DNA of 64,000 nucleotides from Phoronis australis (Eukaryota; Phoronida; Phoronidae): assembly GCA_002633005.1 (NCBI GenBank), contig NMRA01000452.1:1-64000 (forward strand), given 5' to 3'. Under the pieces are notes generated by a model. It saw nothing but the letters and a program-made list of their open reading frames with translations. It was not told where the DNA came from and did no database searches. Made by a program: the position numbers and the translations under genes. Positions 1 through 12,300 of this stretch are shown here, in pieces. Every line of letters starts with the position of its first letter. The first letter of the stretch is position 1.

Positions 1-1478
1 CACGCGGCTTTGCACGTGATGATCACACCTGTTGGCCAAAATGTTAACGTTTTGCACTTAAGTGTGAACTCAAAATGTTAAAAACAAACCTCGGGTCTCG
101 AACTGCCAGGTTGAACGTATGGTCTGTTCTCAATTACGCAACTTAACACCAGACTTTGGCCACGCGTGACGTGCATTGTATCGTTCTGTATTTCATCCGA
201 CACTATCGTTACTGTGGTGGAATCCGTGTTGTTTGCTGCTTAAAAGTACAAATTCTTCAGATAATTTATTGCCCACTGCACCCGTTCTTGAGTTCTGCGT
301 ATTATATAATCAGCACTGTGATAAAATAAATTTCTACGAGCATCGGCGGAGTAGTTGAAACACATTCTGCATTAGTTTTCTGGGGTCTGTTTTAAGAAAA
401 AACATCTTAAGGTCGTGTTTGGCGTTCAGTTTAAGATTTGTCTTTTAAGATTTGTCTTAAACGCCGGCGATATGTGTCAGACTTCAAATTACTTTCCGTT
501 CCAAACAATTTCTTAACCAAGACAGATGACTTCAATATTTCTGCATCAAAGTGACATGAATGTCTTAGCCGGTTGTCCCGGATGTCAAGTGCAGTCAAAA
601 ATACACAGAAACTTTACCTGACCCCAGCCTTCTGTTCACATTTTCAATCATTTGTTGTTGACTCCCACCTTTTGATCTTTTCACTATTGTGAAAGAAATG
701 AACATTGCAGACAACGAAGGTCTTGTGACATGGTTGGCATTTAGTTGAAAACTCTATTGAGCGATCTAGGCTCGTGGCCATCAAATTTTACTCGCCGATC
801 GCCCTGTTTTTAGTCCATCTCAAGAAAAATTGCGTGGTCACGCCCCCTGTGATCGAGATACAATCTATGTACTTGGAAACGAACTCAAAATTTTATATCA
901 CCTATTTATTCCTACAAAATCAAGATAAACGTTTCGTTATCGAGTACATTACCAGATACGCAAAGGCGTTTATAGTCGAAATTTGCATTTGATAGCCCCT
1001 AGAGTTGAACTTAGAAACTGATATAAAAACTCCAAATCTCAATTTCAGACTTTAAATTATGCCCTTAATGCAGAGGTCATCAAGTGCAAACTAGCATTAG
1101 CCAGTCCTTCACGTGAACCATAACATACTTGAGCACAGTCTTATAGACACTCATCTTGAGTTTGTGTCAAAGCAGGGCGTAAAATGACAAAAATAATTTC
1201 GCTTTTGATTTCGCCGGTACAAAAAAGAGATCCCAGGCCGTTGACTTACGCCAATTCAAGTTCAGGTCGCAATATAATACTCCATTGAAAATTTGATTAT
1301 GTGGCGAGTCTGTAAGTTTCTAAGAGACTGGTAACATAAAGGAGATTGCAGTTTAAAAAGGGTTTAAAAATTGTCTTTCAGCAGACTGGACTGTAAGTTA
1401 ACTGAGAGATCCTTCTGAGATTTCCCACAGCGGTATGGAACAGGTCTCAAATTTACCAGGAATATTTCACGTTCATAC
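1..1478. other. No gene recognised; probable intron of the TSP1 gene plus MITE copy
   Basis: No conserved coding exon is visible on either strand. On the minus strand this should be the first intron of the TSP1-domain gene. Positions about 770-1240 hold a degraded copy of the inverted-repeat element seen intact at 2271-2676. A short imperfect hairpin lies at about 422-474 (GGCGTT and TTTAAGA against TCTTAAA and ACGCC). Confidence 0.5.
770..1240. mobile_element. Degraded MITE, same family as 2271-2676
   Basis: Long stretches align by eye with the 2271-2676 element: the 'GTACTTGGAAACGAACTC' region near 869, the 'TTATAGACACTCATCTTGAG' region near 1140, and a right end 'GAGATCCCAGGCC' that resembles the GAGACCGGGCCC terminus. 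Ends are approximate. Confidence 0.5.
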
Positions 1479-1845
1479 CTGTACAATAATGTATTTTGCA
1501 CATTTTTTCTTCTTTGTCGTCTTCAACTTCTTTACAAAATTCTGTACATGAATTTTGGGGGGAGATATTGCATCTTTTTGTCCTCCATTGTTTTCCTTCG
1601 CCACAGGTAGCGCTACAGGCAGTCCACGCGGACCACGAGCAGTTATGTGTCCAACAGGGATTGCTGTCTCGGCTTGTATTCTGACAGAGACACTTTGTGA
1701 AACAACTTTCTTTAGCTGTGGTTTGGCAATCCGCCGGTGGTTGGCAGGACATTTCCTTCGTGGAATTTACAAATACATTGTCTATCAAAGCCCAGGTAAC
1801 GAGGAAAAATAAATGAAAGACGTCAGTTATCGTGAATACAAACAT
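1479..1845 (-). CDS. Secreted or membrane protein with thrombospondin type 1 repeat, first coding exon (partial gene)
   Basis: On the minus strand a Met at 1845 starts a hydrophobic leader (about residues 1-28) that reads as a signal peptide. A Cys-rich stretch of about 40 residues follows, with 8 Cys and no family I recognise, then one thrombospondin type 1 domain. Its signature is WSAWTACSATCGEG followed by an Arg-rich strand (RTKRC) and C-terminal cysteines ending in HYC. The frame runs into a good splice donor, ACAG|GTATGA, at 1478/1479 (phase 1), so the stop codon further on is in the intron and the gene continues toward position 1 and probably beyond. TSP1 domains usually bind matrix, glycosaminoglycans or receptors outside the cell. 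The exon points away from the large receptor gene, with 4.4 kb between the two start codons. The upstream end is chosen as the first Met before the leader; a 5' UTR exon could lie further out. Confidence 0.72.
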
Positions 1846-2270
1846 AACAAAGTGGAATCCGTCAACAAAACACCGATATACATGTATAGAGTTCGAAAAT
1901 GATTACAAACAAACACGAGCTTCAAAATGTAATAAACTTTTTGCGTCAAGTGCTAAATCTCGAGATTTCAGCATTTGCTAAGTCAAATCGAACGCCACTG
2001 CACGAAGACGTCTAAACTAGCAGTTACGTATTATGTCATGTCGTGAAGTTAAAATGTGACTGAAACATGTACAGGAACATTTAAGCTAGAAACAAATTTA
2101 TGGATTCAGTGATATATTTAGGGGAGTTAAAGGGGCATAATTGGTTTGATGACCAGAAAACGCGTTTTTGGAATTATTACAAATTTGGTCAGAACTATAA
2201 AAGAGCTTAGTGTTCCTCAACTCTGGTGTTACTCCGGTTCGTTGTTTTGCAGATCAGATACTTCTTAAAC

Positions 2271-2676
2271 CTGGGCCCGGTCTCTAATTTTGTACTCGAA
2301 ACGAACTCGAAATTATTTTTGGCAATTTCTCTGCTCCTTTTGTGCGAACTTAAGATAATTGGTTATCAGACTGTGCTCGAATACATTATAGTTTATGCAT
2401 AGGAGTTTCTAGTTCAAGTTTGCCCTTGAAGACCCTTACATTCGTGCTACAAACTCGAGTAAAAACTCGAAATTTCGAGTTCAAACTCGAACTTATTGCT
2501 TTAATATTGGGTTTACAAACTGTGAACTAAGGGCAATAAATTTTCTACGTAAGTTATTGTGTACTCGAGCATAGAATAATAGACACTTATCTTGAGTTCG
2601 CCCAAAAGTAGAGTAGAAAATGCCAAACCTAATTTCGAGTTCCATTTTGAGTAAAAAGATTGGAGACCGGGCCCTG
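2271..2676. mobile_element. MITE with GGGCCCGGTCTC terminal inverted repeats
   Basis: The left end reads CTGGGCCCGGTCTCTAAT and the right end is its near-exact reverse complement (ATTGGAGACCGGGCCCTG). The interior is AT-rich with repeated CTCGA/TCGAG words and no reading frame. No clear target-site duplication was seen, so the superfamily is not assigned. Confidence 0.7.
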
Positions 2677-3852
2677 GTGTTCCATCAGTGCGCCAAAATG
2701 ATAACGAAAAACAAAACTTCTGATGAAAAACTGATCAGTTGCCATATTTATGTTTGCGACAAGTGCTGAAGAGTACAAGACGATGCTCAGGCATGACGTA
2801 ATCACAGTTCACACAATTACATTTTGGTTCTCCCTTAGCAACATTTTATATTTGTCTTGAACTAAATTTCAAATTTGCCCAAAGCGATAGACTCCTAAGC
2901 AGTCTACATTAGACTGAAAAAGACGCTACCGCGATGTTTGATTCGAAACTCGAATAAGCGTCCAGTATTAGTCACACATAGATTCCAAGGCAATGAACTT
3001 GATTCGGTAATCTGGATAAAAATATAATTTAATTCAGGTGAGTGGGGCGTTGTCTCCTTGACCTCACGCAAACCTTCGTCTGATATTCCTAATTTTGTAA
3101 AAAGTTACATAAACAGGACAAAGTCACGAACTCGGCCGCACACAAGTGCCAGCGCTAGAGAAACGCAAATTGCGTTTTCATTTGAACAGTCTTGCCGATA
3201 CACAGTGAGTGACAACGTAACTAAAAATGATTCAAAATCTAGTCTTTTTATTAATAGAATTGGAAAAAGTTCCGATTCTTGCCTGTAGTCAGAAAGTCAG
3301 TTAATTATGACTGCAACTGTACATGCAATACATACGCCAGTTTTGATATCAGTAAAAATGGTTTACATAGCAACATTCTGCTGAAAAACATTTTTACAAA
3401 ATCAAGTGAACCATCGAGGTGCCCTAACAATGTAACCGCGTTTGACAACTCTGAACAACTAGGCTGCGTTCTCAATACCGATCAATAGAGTTCATGCCGT
3501 GGACGATACCGCGGTTAACATCTATTGCACTCTTGAAAAAACCTAAGTGTACCCCGGTGGGCACTGCATACGAATATTCATGTATCAGATCTCAGCAAAT
3601 GAGAGTCGGGTGGATCGTAGCCGCTTTTGTTTTGTATTTGGCGCACGACCTCAGGTATTAGAACAAACTGAACGCTAACGAGAACTGTGAAATGTTGCCG
3701 TTCGATAGACATAGAGGACAGGGAAACAGCGGGTTGGAAACTATGAGATGTTGATGAAACCAGTGATGCTGAAGTGCAAACTTATGCCGTACAGCAAGAG
3801 GGAAATGTGAGTGATGTGAATTGAATTTCTTAGGGTATCTGTATACTGCGAC

Positions 3853-4036
3853 TAAAGCGGCACCAAGCCATGATGAGGTGAACTACTTTTGTGTATTTTG
3901 CTTAAAGCGGCACCAAGCCACGATGAGGTGAACTACTTTTGTATATTTTGCCTAAACCGGCACCAAGCCATGATGAGGTGAACTACTTTTGTATATTTTG
4001 CCTAAAGCAGCACCAAGCCACGATGAGGCGAACTAC
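3853..4036. repeat. 50-bp tandem repeat, about 3.7 copies
   Basis: The unit begins AAAGCGGCACCAAGCCATGA and recurs at 3853, 3903, 3953 and 4003 with one or two substitutions per copy. Confidence 0.9.
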
Positions 4037-6297
4037 AATAATAAAATAACTGTTATAATAACAAAATGAAAGTGTTGGTAGAACGCTACTCAGTTTGGAG
4101 CATTAAACAATAATCAAGCATTGATTGTAGTCAATAATCCGATTTTAGGTAAATATAATGATACTCAGCTATGTGCAAACTGAGATAAGAGAGCTAAATT
4201 AGATTAACGTTGCCGTTCACGTAATATGAGATAAGTAAGGAGCGTATCATTTTTGAGAAATACAAACTTATCGTCCACAAGGTTTTTGTTAGCAACCTCG
4301 CTCGTCAGAAAATGTGCTCTATCGCGATTGGGAATACACGGCAGTTAGTGGTGCATGCGAGCAATGCTTTGTACTAAAACAATATATTTTGCTGTTACAA
4401 TCTTGTATGTTGTTACATTTTTGTATGTTGCCTTTTCTGTTGACAGTTTACGCCACTGTTTAACAATTTTTAGTGCCATCGATTTTAAGCCTCTCGTCCT
4501 TAGTACAGAAACACTTGACAAGTTAAAGGGAACACCTCCACCGTGTTAGTCCGAAAAGATGCATATTTGGGGGTAGTGTTTGGGTAAGATTGCACTGAAG
4601 ATTTTAAATTCACCAAGGGCTATGAGTAGTAAAATGTGTGGTGTTTGGTGATTTTACTACAAATTGCTGATTCCTAAAAGGAAAATTTTATTTAAATCGA
4701 GGCAGTGACCTCATCAGCTTTCAGCATTTGAGAACAGATTCGGAGCCTGAACTATAACCACACTCGGGCACAGATACCGCAGACAAATGTTACTTCAAAA
4801 GCGCTAAGAGTTGATTTTCACCTCTTACGATCATTAAATGTTCAAACTACAGTATCGGACTGAGTGATTTTATTTTCAAAATCAGCCTTAAAGGAGAAAT
4901 CAATACCGAAACCCGATTTCAGGGCTTTCTATAAATAGGTTTACCACCGATGTTAAGTCATAAATGATGGCGTTTGATCTTTTTTAAACCCAAGACCTGT
5001 TCACACTTTGCAACTGTTATAAACGGGGGCAGTGGTGGTTGAAAGAAGGTATTATTGACAAGAAGCTAGTACATATAAAGAGGTGGAACCATCGAAATTC
5101 ACTGGTCGATATCGCTATGAAGAATAGCTCTTGGTTTGATAGTTTTGAAAATTCGTACTCAAATTGCAAATCTGAATGGTATGGACAGCAACGTTTCGAT
5201 TATTCCGCGTGTTGGAACTCCATCGTAAGTACGTCAAGTCCAATCTCTGGCAACCTTAAAAAATATCTTGGGCATTTTTTGTTAAAACAAATCTTGCGAT
5301 AGGGCCAGGAAATGCATAGTTGGTTGTGACCTGTGCCCGATTTTGCATTGTTTTTGAAACCTGCGTCTCGTTGTTCAAAATAATTAAGATGAAAAAAAAC
5401 GTCAGCGTTCTTTTTCAAAACCCTCTCAAAGGTATCTAAGGTATATTTGGCGAATTGATTTGGCATCTCAGCGACAATCAAGCGTTTCACTACAATACTT
5501 TGAGTCAAGCGCACGCTGCAGCACTGCACATGAGTAAAAGAAAAGAAGGTGACCTTGGGAACAAAAAGACAATTCTTGATCCGTTTTGGCTGACATCGAG
5601 CGACTTCTTATTTTTAAAAATTAGAAAAACTAAAAATACCGTATCACAGCATTAATTTTCAAAAAAATTTTCAAAGCACACCAGTTTTGCTATTTTGGCC
5701 TAATTGCTGTCTATAATATGGTACACCGTAAGTCTCACAATTTCAAATCGAGATATTTTTTAAATTCATCCTGGTACAACTTTTACTAACAATGTTCACT
5801 TTAAACAAAATCACTGGCAATCTTTTAAAAGAACTTTGTCCTATCAACTTTTGAAATAATACCTTACACTCTCATAATCAAAAATTTGGAATAAGAAATT
5901 TGCCGCCTGTATGGCCCACCTAGTCTCGTGTAGTTGCGAACACTATTATTGTGACTCGTATCGCGGTTTGGCAAAGCTGCAGATTACTAACATCATGTGT
6001 ATGGGATTATTCACGCTTCCATCGACACTTGATTAGTAGTCAAGTTTGGCGGTACCACTCTCTCATTGATGCGAAATAATGATAACCACGTCATGAGCAT
6101 GATAAAGTCCTTTCAATTCCAACTTTTACAGAGAGCACCGAGTAACTTCTGGTCATTCTAAGTACGCTTTTGGAAACGCTAGCTGTTGATCGGTTACTGC
6201 AATGTACCTTTTCTGAGAGAGACAGTAAATTGTGTGCTGGTCACTTACAGTAGGAACAGCGTGGACATCTGCGACGAATCTCAAAGAATAAGTCAAC

Positions 6298-6352
6298 ATG
6301 GAACGTATAAAGATTCCAAGTGTTGTCATTTTTGGTATTTTTATTTTATCTG
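6298..6352 (+). CDS. Exon 1: start codon and signal peptide of the CTLD receptor
   Basis: The ATG at 6298 opens a 55-bp exon ending at a strong donor (G|GTAAGT, phase 1). It encodes two charged residues, then a run of Ile, Val, Phe and Leu. Joined to the next exon (8745), the leader ends ILSG-VQS before the first CTLD cysteine, with Ser-Leu-Glu a plausible signal-peptidase site. The immediate run into CTLD1 leaves no room for a ricin-type or FN2 domain. Confidence 0.8.
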
Positions 6353-9300
6353 GTAAGTTTTTATTATAAGTTCCAGTAAACTACTGTATTCGGCTTTGAA
6401 ATTTGGAACTCGCTACTAGCTTCTTCGAAGAACCTGTAGGGTTCATTGTTAACTTTTGCTGAGGTTATTACAATTTTCTTTTCTTGCAACTCTTTAATGG
6501 TGTTTTTTATTTCCCAGTCTATTAAAATTCAATGTATTATGCTCATTTTGTGTGTATTCTTCAGTTCTTATTTAATAATTGTATTATTTTATTACAGGTC
6601 AGTATTTCCCATTCACAATTAAATTATGAAGAGACGCTAATTGTGTTTATCGTGAAAACAACTATATGTCGTGCCTAAAAGCCATTAATCGTCAACTGCA
6701 AATACATTACATCATAAATTATCCAAACATTATCGCTAACAATTTCTATTAAATTAAGTTGGATTTAAATTGCATTTCGCCCTGTTTAATAAAGGGCTAC
6801 AAAACGAAATCAAATTTAGCCTTAGACTCTCTATAAAACCGGTTTCTTAATAATCTTCACCGTGATAGAATTCTGTTTCCATTACCATCAAAACATCGAA
6901 ACCATCCTGCAACTTCAGAAAACCCTTCAGCAACTTTCGGTGTTGGACAACACTACGCCTTGTCTGTGACTTGAGTTAGTGCCAGAAATAGAATCCTATA
7001 CCGGTAAGGATTGCTGTGAGACCAATCCTATAACGGTAAGGATTGGTGTGAGACCAATTCCATAATGGTAAGGATTGCTGTGAGACCAATCCTATAACGG
7101 TAAGGATTGCTATGAGACCAATTCCATAATGGTAAGGATTGCTGTGAGACCAATCCTATAACGGAAAGGATTGCTGTGAGACCAATCCTATAACGGTAAG
7201 GATTGCTATGAGACCAATTCTATAACGGTAAGGATTGTTGTGAGACCAATCCTATAACAGTAAGGACTGTTGTGAGATCAATCCTATAACGGAAAGGACT
7301 GTTGTGAGACCAATTTTATAAAACTTTAAAGTCTAGTTCGATTTTTGTGATTTCCGTTTTGCCCGTTAAATAGGGGTGACATACAGCTATAAAATTCATT
7401 TTATCGATAAAGTTATGAACTCAAATGTAGGGAATGGGTATCTTCAACTGGAAGATAGTTATTTTTCAAAGCCATTTACTGAATGTTGACCGTAAATGTA
7501 GACACGGATTTCCCTGGCGACTTAACAATACTCGATTTCGAGGGATTCACAGCTTGATCTTGTAGTGTCAGAAATTAGAAATTGACATTGGAGAACTTTT
7601 GCTTTTAAAGATTCAATAATCATTACCCCCATTGAAAACGTTTACGATTTGAATAGCTGGTATTGGTTGTTTAAAATCGTAATTGTATGATCATTGCGTT
7701 TTTAAAGAATTAAAAATATAGTCAAGAGGATCCAAGAAGCATAATCTATTAACTATCCATAACGCGCTTGAATTTTGCCGCGTGATCTTCTACGTCACTA
7801 GGAGGAATGCGAAAGTTGAAAGTACTGTAGTTATTGAGACACAGGGACTTTTGATAGTCCGACGGATCAGTCGAAACATTCACTCTTAACGCCGTCTATC
7901 GGGTCTGTTTATTCTCGAGGTCAGAGCATGGTGTTTAATTCGCGAATCTTCATCCAAAATGTCCTCACTCACGCTGCCTGATCCGTTCGACATCTTCAAG
8001 TGACGCGCAGTCAGCTCAGTCAAGTCCCATTTACTTTCAGGGTCTCGGTGGCGTTGCAATACCGAGTGGTTATTATTATTTTTTTTAATCTGATAGGCTT
8101 ATGGTTTGTTCCTGATTTAGTTTCCCTTATCGGTGCCACGTCAATTGTTTACATCAACCAGACTCACAAACAATAATTATAGTTCGCAGGAAAAACTTAA
8201 AATGTCCTTTCAGTCGTGATTTCAATAACAGTGACTCACAGACAGTATCCCCTTTGATGGTGTAGGAAGATAGCTTTCCGGTGCATGGGCATTAGGCATT
8301 AGATGCGTCTATCTAGCTAATCCCGGTTTAATCAGTGAATACAGGAGGACCATTCAAATGTCACGCTCTAGTCATGCTCTAGTGACACCCAAAATGACTC
8401 TTCTAAAAGATTATGGTGTCCGTAAAATGGAACTAAATGATCTGGCTGTAGTCGATTTTCGAATAAATATAAGCGCAACAAAGAGCATTATTATCTCCGA
8501 CGTACAAGACCAGCCCTTGAGTCGCGGGTCCCCGTTCTGGCTTTTCCTCACACATTCAGGCTTACAATAAATAAGCGGATAAACACACATGTAGAACCTA
8601 ACTTGGATTTTTAGTTTCAACCGTTCTGACTTGACCACTATATCCATCTTTGATCACGGACGCGGGCATTGTTCATGATTGGTGAATGACAGGTAGTTGG
8701 CTATTATGATTCAGATTAGAACACATTTGCCAATCTCCTTTCAGTTCAAAGTCTTGAGTGTCCCTATGGTTGGACGAAACACGAAAACCACTGCTACAAA
8801 TTTAATGGTGCACAGTTCAGGACGTCGTGGAAAGAGGCCAGAGGCTTTTGTGAAGCTCACTACGGGGATTTGTTGTCCATAACAACGCCCCAAGAATGGG
8901 TAAGCGTGTTTCGAAGTAACGCACTTGTTACCCACCGCTAGGTAGCACTACAATAGCAAGATGCGACGCTAAAATAAGTCTACAGCGTGAGCAGTCCTAT
9001 ACGGGTTTGCAATTGTGACCCGCTAGTGGCACATATAGTGACAATTAAATCTGCCTTGCAAAAAATGAACTTGGAACAGCCACCATTTGGAGTCAAATTG
9101 CTGGGCATCATTCAAATTGCATTGCTAACTCTTAGTTTGTTAGTTGCTTGTTTGAGATCAGTTCCTACAAGTTGGCTTGCCACGTGACCGCTGCGTGCAT
9201 GGCTCGACGATCGAGTAACGAACTCGCTGTCACTGAGGTCTTTGCAGATCCAGAAATTCCTCCTGGTCCGAGTAAGAAAAGATGAGTACAATTTCAAACC

Positions 9301-12300
9301 GGCAGAAAGTTCGCCGTGGACGGAACACGTTCATATAAAATGAGCCCCGTTTTATAAGATCATATGGACATGTCTGTGTATTTTGCTAAACAGCTGAAAA
9401 ACTAGAATAATAAAAATATTCAATGCTCTGAAAGTGGAAAGCCTGTAGAATTTAATTGTTCGAGTTTTTATAGTCCATAATTGGGTCATGTGACGATGTA
9501 TTTTTGATAAAGAAAGCCAAAAAGGGTATCAACATCATAAGCAAATCTTATTTGATCCTATAAATGTTCAAGATAAAATTTCAGAAGAGCAGTTAGGCCT
9601 ACAGTTTTCAAAATTATCACTTTGTTTCCGTTTCATACAACTTTTTTCACTAAGATCATAAAAGTCCCATTTTTGTCCCTCATGACGCATAGTGGGGCAT
9701 TTTTATCTGCTCCACAATGCATCACTATGCTCTACCTGTTGGTGTTGGACAACGGTGTATAAAGCAAAGTATCTCAAAGTTTCATGTGAAACCGATCTGA
9801 TCCGCCCGCAATTTCTGAGATGTTCCGAAATTGACCAAATTTGGCCATTTTTCACGGGTTCTACAAAACCTAATGAATTCACGCCGTTTGCGTACACGTG
9901 TTTATGTCGGTAGGTTAGCCTACGTCCCGCTTAATTGCTCCAGCCCCTCCACTGACTTCAGTGGCTATGCAGCTAAAGGCGGTCTCTGCAGAGTATGATA
10001 GTCCATAGAGGGCGAAAGCACCATTTTGTACTCTTCACACTTCGAAAAGCACTATCCTAATGTGTTTTGAAGTAGTGGCGGACATTTGGAGATGACGAAG
10101 TCGGTGACAGTAACTATTTACTAGTAGATATTGCGGGTCAAGGTAATTCCTAAATCAAATTTCAGATTTGTAACAAATGTCACCTGGTCCTCTTTGACCG
10201 GTGATTGATTCCATCCATGTAATTATGACATGTGTAGACAGTAGACACGCCTATCACGGTCTCTATAATCAGTTGCCTGGCCCCAGTATTGCCAGTAATG
10301 GCCCAGTGGAGACGGCCGGAAACTTTTCGACGAATTATGGCTTATCACAAACCGTCAAAGCTCCGTCTGCACATAGAGGGACACCTTAGGAGGTCGTTGC
10401 CGTCTTTAACTCTTCCCAGCTCAATCGAATATTTCTGCAATCATTTACGTTTTTTTTTTCAAACAGCCCCTCACCTCAGGGCCTCATTCAGTTGCCCAGT
10501 TGAGTATGTGAATGAGTCAGTATGCCATGGTGATGTGTTTGATGAGAATATGCCATGGTGATGTGTTTGATGAGAATATGCCATGGTGATGTGTTTGATG
10601 AGAATATGCCATGGTGATGTGTTTGATGAGAATGCCATTGGACGATGGGCAGTGTGTGTAATGAAGAATATGTTTGCATTATTTTCACTAATTCTGAGTT
10701 AGTGGTTGATTTATTTCAATGCTTGTTTGTTGTTTTCAAAGCTACTCGTAATATGAAAGTGTGGAATTTGCTTTTTGATTTTTGAAATTTGAACTTTCAC
10801 TAGATTAAATTAGGCCTTTAAGCAACAGATTTTTTCTTTTTCAGCAATTTGTTAATAGGCAACTCATAATCTGGCTCGACAACAGCATACGCAATTTTGT
10901 TTGGTGGACTGGACTTCATTACAATGAAAATACTAAGCTCTTTCAATGGTCTGATGACTCTTTCTATAATGAGTCTTTGATGTAAGTTGACGGGATATCA
11001 TTTTCATTTACAGTGTGTATGGATTCATAGGGTAGTCTGACACAGCAATTCAATTTTTATGTGCACCTGCCTTAAATTTTCACTGTTTAATAATCTTTTA
11101 AATGCCACTTTTGTTACTTGTCCATGAAGCATTTTTGAATAATTGTGAACAACCCATTTGTTATTGCCACTGCTAACCAAGTTCCACCCAACTGGTTTGA
11201 GTTGGTCTTGTTATAATTTCTTGCTTACCTGCAACTGAAAAGTACGGTGGACCTCAAACTGCAGTAGCCTAGAGGGCAGCACTTATCATGTAAGCCTTTC
11301 TTAAGAGGACACGAAGGGCTTTGCCCCTCTCTGAATATGATAAAAAAATGCCGTTGTGTTATTTTTAGGGGATTTTTCTTAGGATATGATTATTCTCCCT
11401 TGGAATAGATCCTGGATAGGCAACTTCCAGTCCCCAACTTTGACTTCAGATTTTGTTTTGCGACCTGGTAATGCTATCAAGTTGCCATGACGTTGCCACG
11501 CACACATCCGAGCATGTGCTCAAAGTGCTATAGGAACTTGGATTTTTGTGGCAAAAAACAGAAAGGCCCTTTCCTCGCACATGCACCAATAACTTATCGT
11601 CTGCTTTTCCCTCAGGTAGGAGGTGAGCCTGCGTGGTATATTGGGCCTAGGTTGGACATTGGCCATTACTAACCACGCAATGTACTCTTAATTTTTGGTT
11701 CAACTGACAAATGCTTTCTGGGCAATCTCGTGTGATCCTGTGCACATTTCTCAGTCTGCCAATTCGTCAATTCGAGTATCTCACTTTTTTGTTTTTGAAT
11801 GTTGCCAATTATGCCTCATAAGGACTTTCACACCCTCACAATCATACAGGGTACTTTTGTCCTTGTTTTGGTGACATCATTTCCTGTTTGTTGCAGCTTT
11901 AAGTGTGATCTCACTTCATACATTATTCTTCCATAACTCAATGTTGAATACACAGTTGTGAATTTTGTGCAAGCCAGGATCGCATTCTGTAGAGCCAAGA
12001 CAGTTGCCAAAATTGCTAGTGTGATCACATGCTTCACTTGTAGTGCATGACCATATCTCGCAAAGACTTGTGTAATCTTACATTTTTGCAAGGTTCCTGC
12101 GTGTGCAGAATGCAGCCCAAACTTTATGTTACTCTTTACTGCACCCTCGTAACTACTTGTTGGATGTTTATAGAGTCTGGAATGATGGCGAACCAAACAA
12201 TCGGGGAGCCAATCAGGACTGTGGACGCATTCTCAACGGGAAGTGGAGTGATGGTGATTGTTCGGATGAATCTGGATACATCTGTAAAAGGAGGCTTGGT

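Larger units (their letters stand above)
1846..6297. other. Intergenic region between the TSP1 gene and the CTLD receptor
   Basis: The two genes are divergent, so both promoters should lie here. I see no convincing TATA box or initiator. Open frames at 3058-3488 and 5039-5302 have no recognisable domain and lack flanking splice signals that would join a neighbour. Identified content is the 2271-2676 MITE and the 50-bp tandem repeat at 3853-4036. An acceptor-like CACTTACAG at 6242-6250 leaves open a 5' UTR intron just before the receptor start codon. Confidence 0.5.

Noticed and set aside
1496-1812. Two + strand open frames over the TSP1 exon
   Set aside because: They are shadows of the minus-strand coding sequence; only the minus strand carries the TSP1 signature.
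3058-3488. Two adjacent + frames (76 and 69 codons) with several Cys
   Set aside because: No domain, no signal peptide, no consistent splice junction; could be chance.
5039-5302. 87-codon + frame rich in aromatic residues
   Set aside because: No recognised family and no link to the downstream start exon.
6353-8744. Ricin-type or fibronectin II exon in intron 1
   Set aside because: I looked for the expected Cys and Trp patterns and found none; exon 1 joins CTLD1 directly with a good signal-peptide junction.
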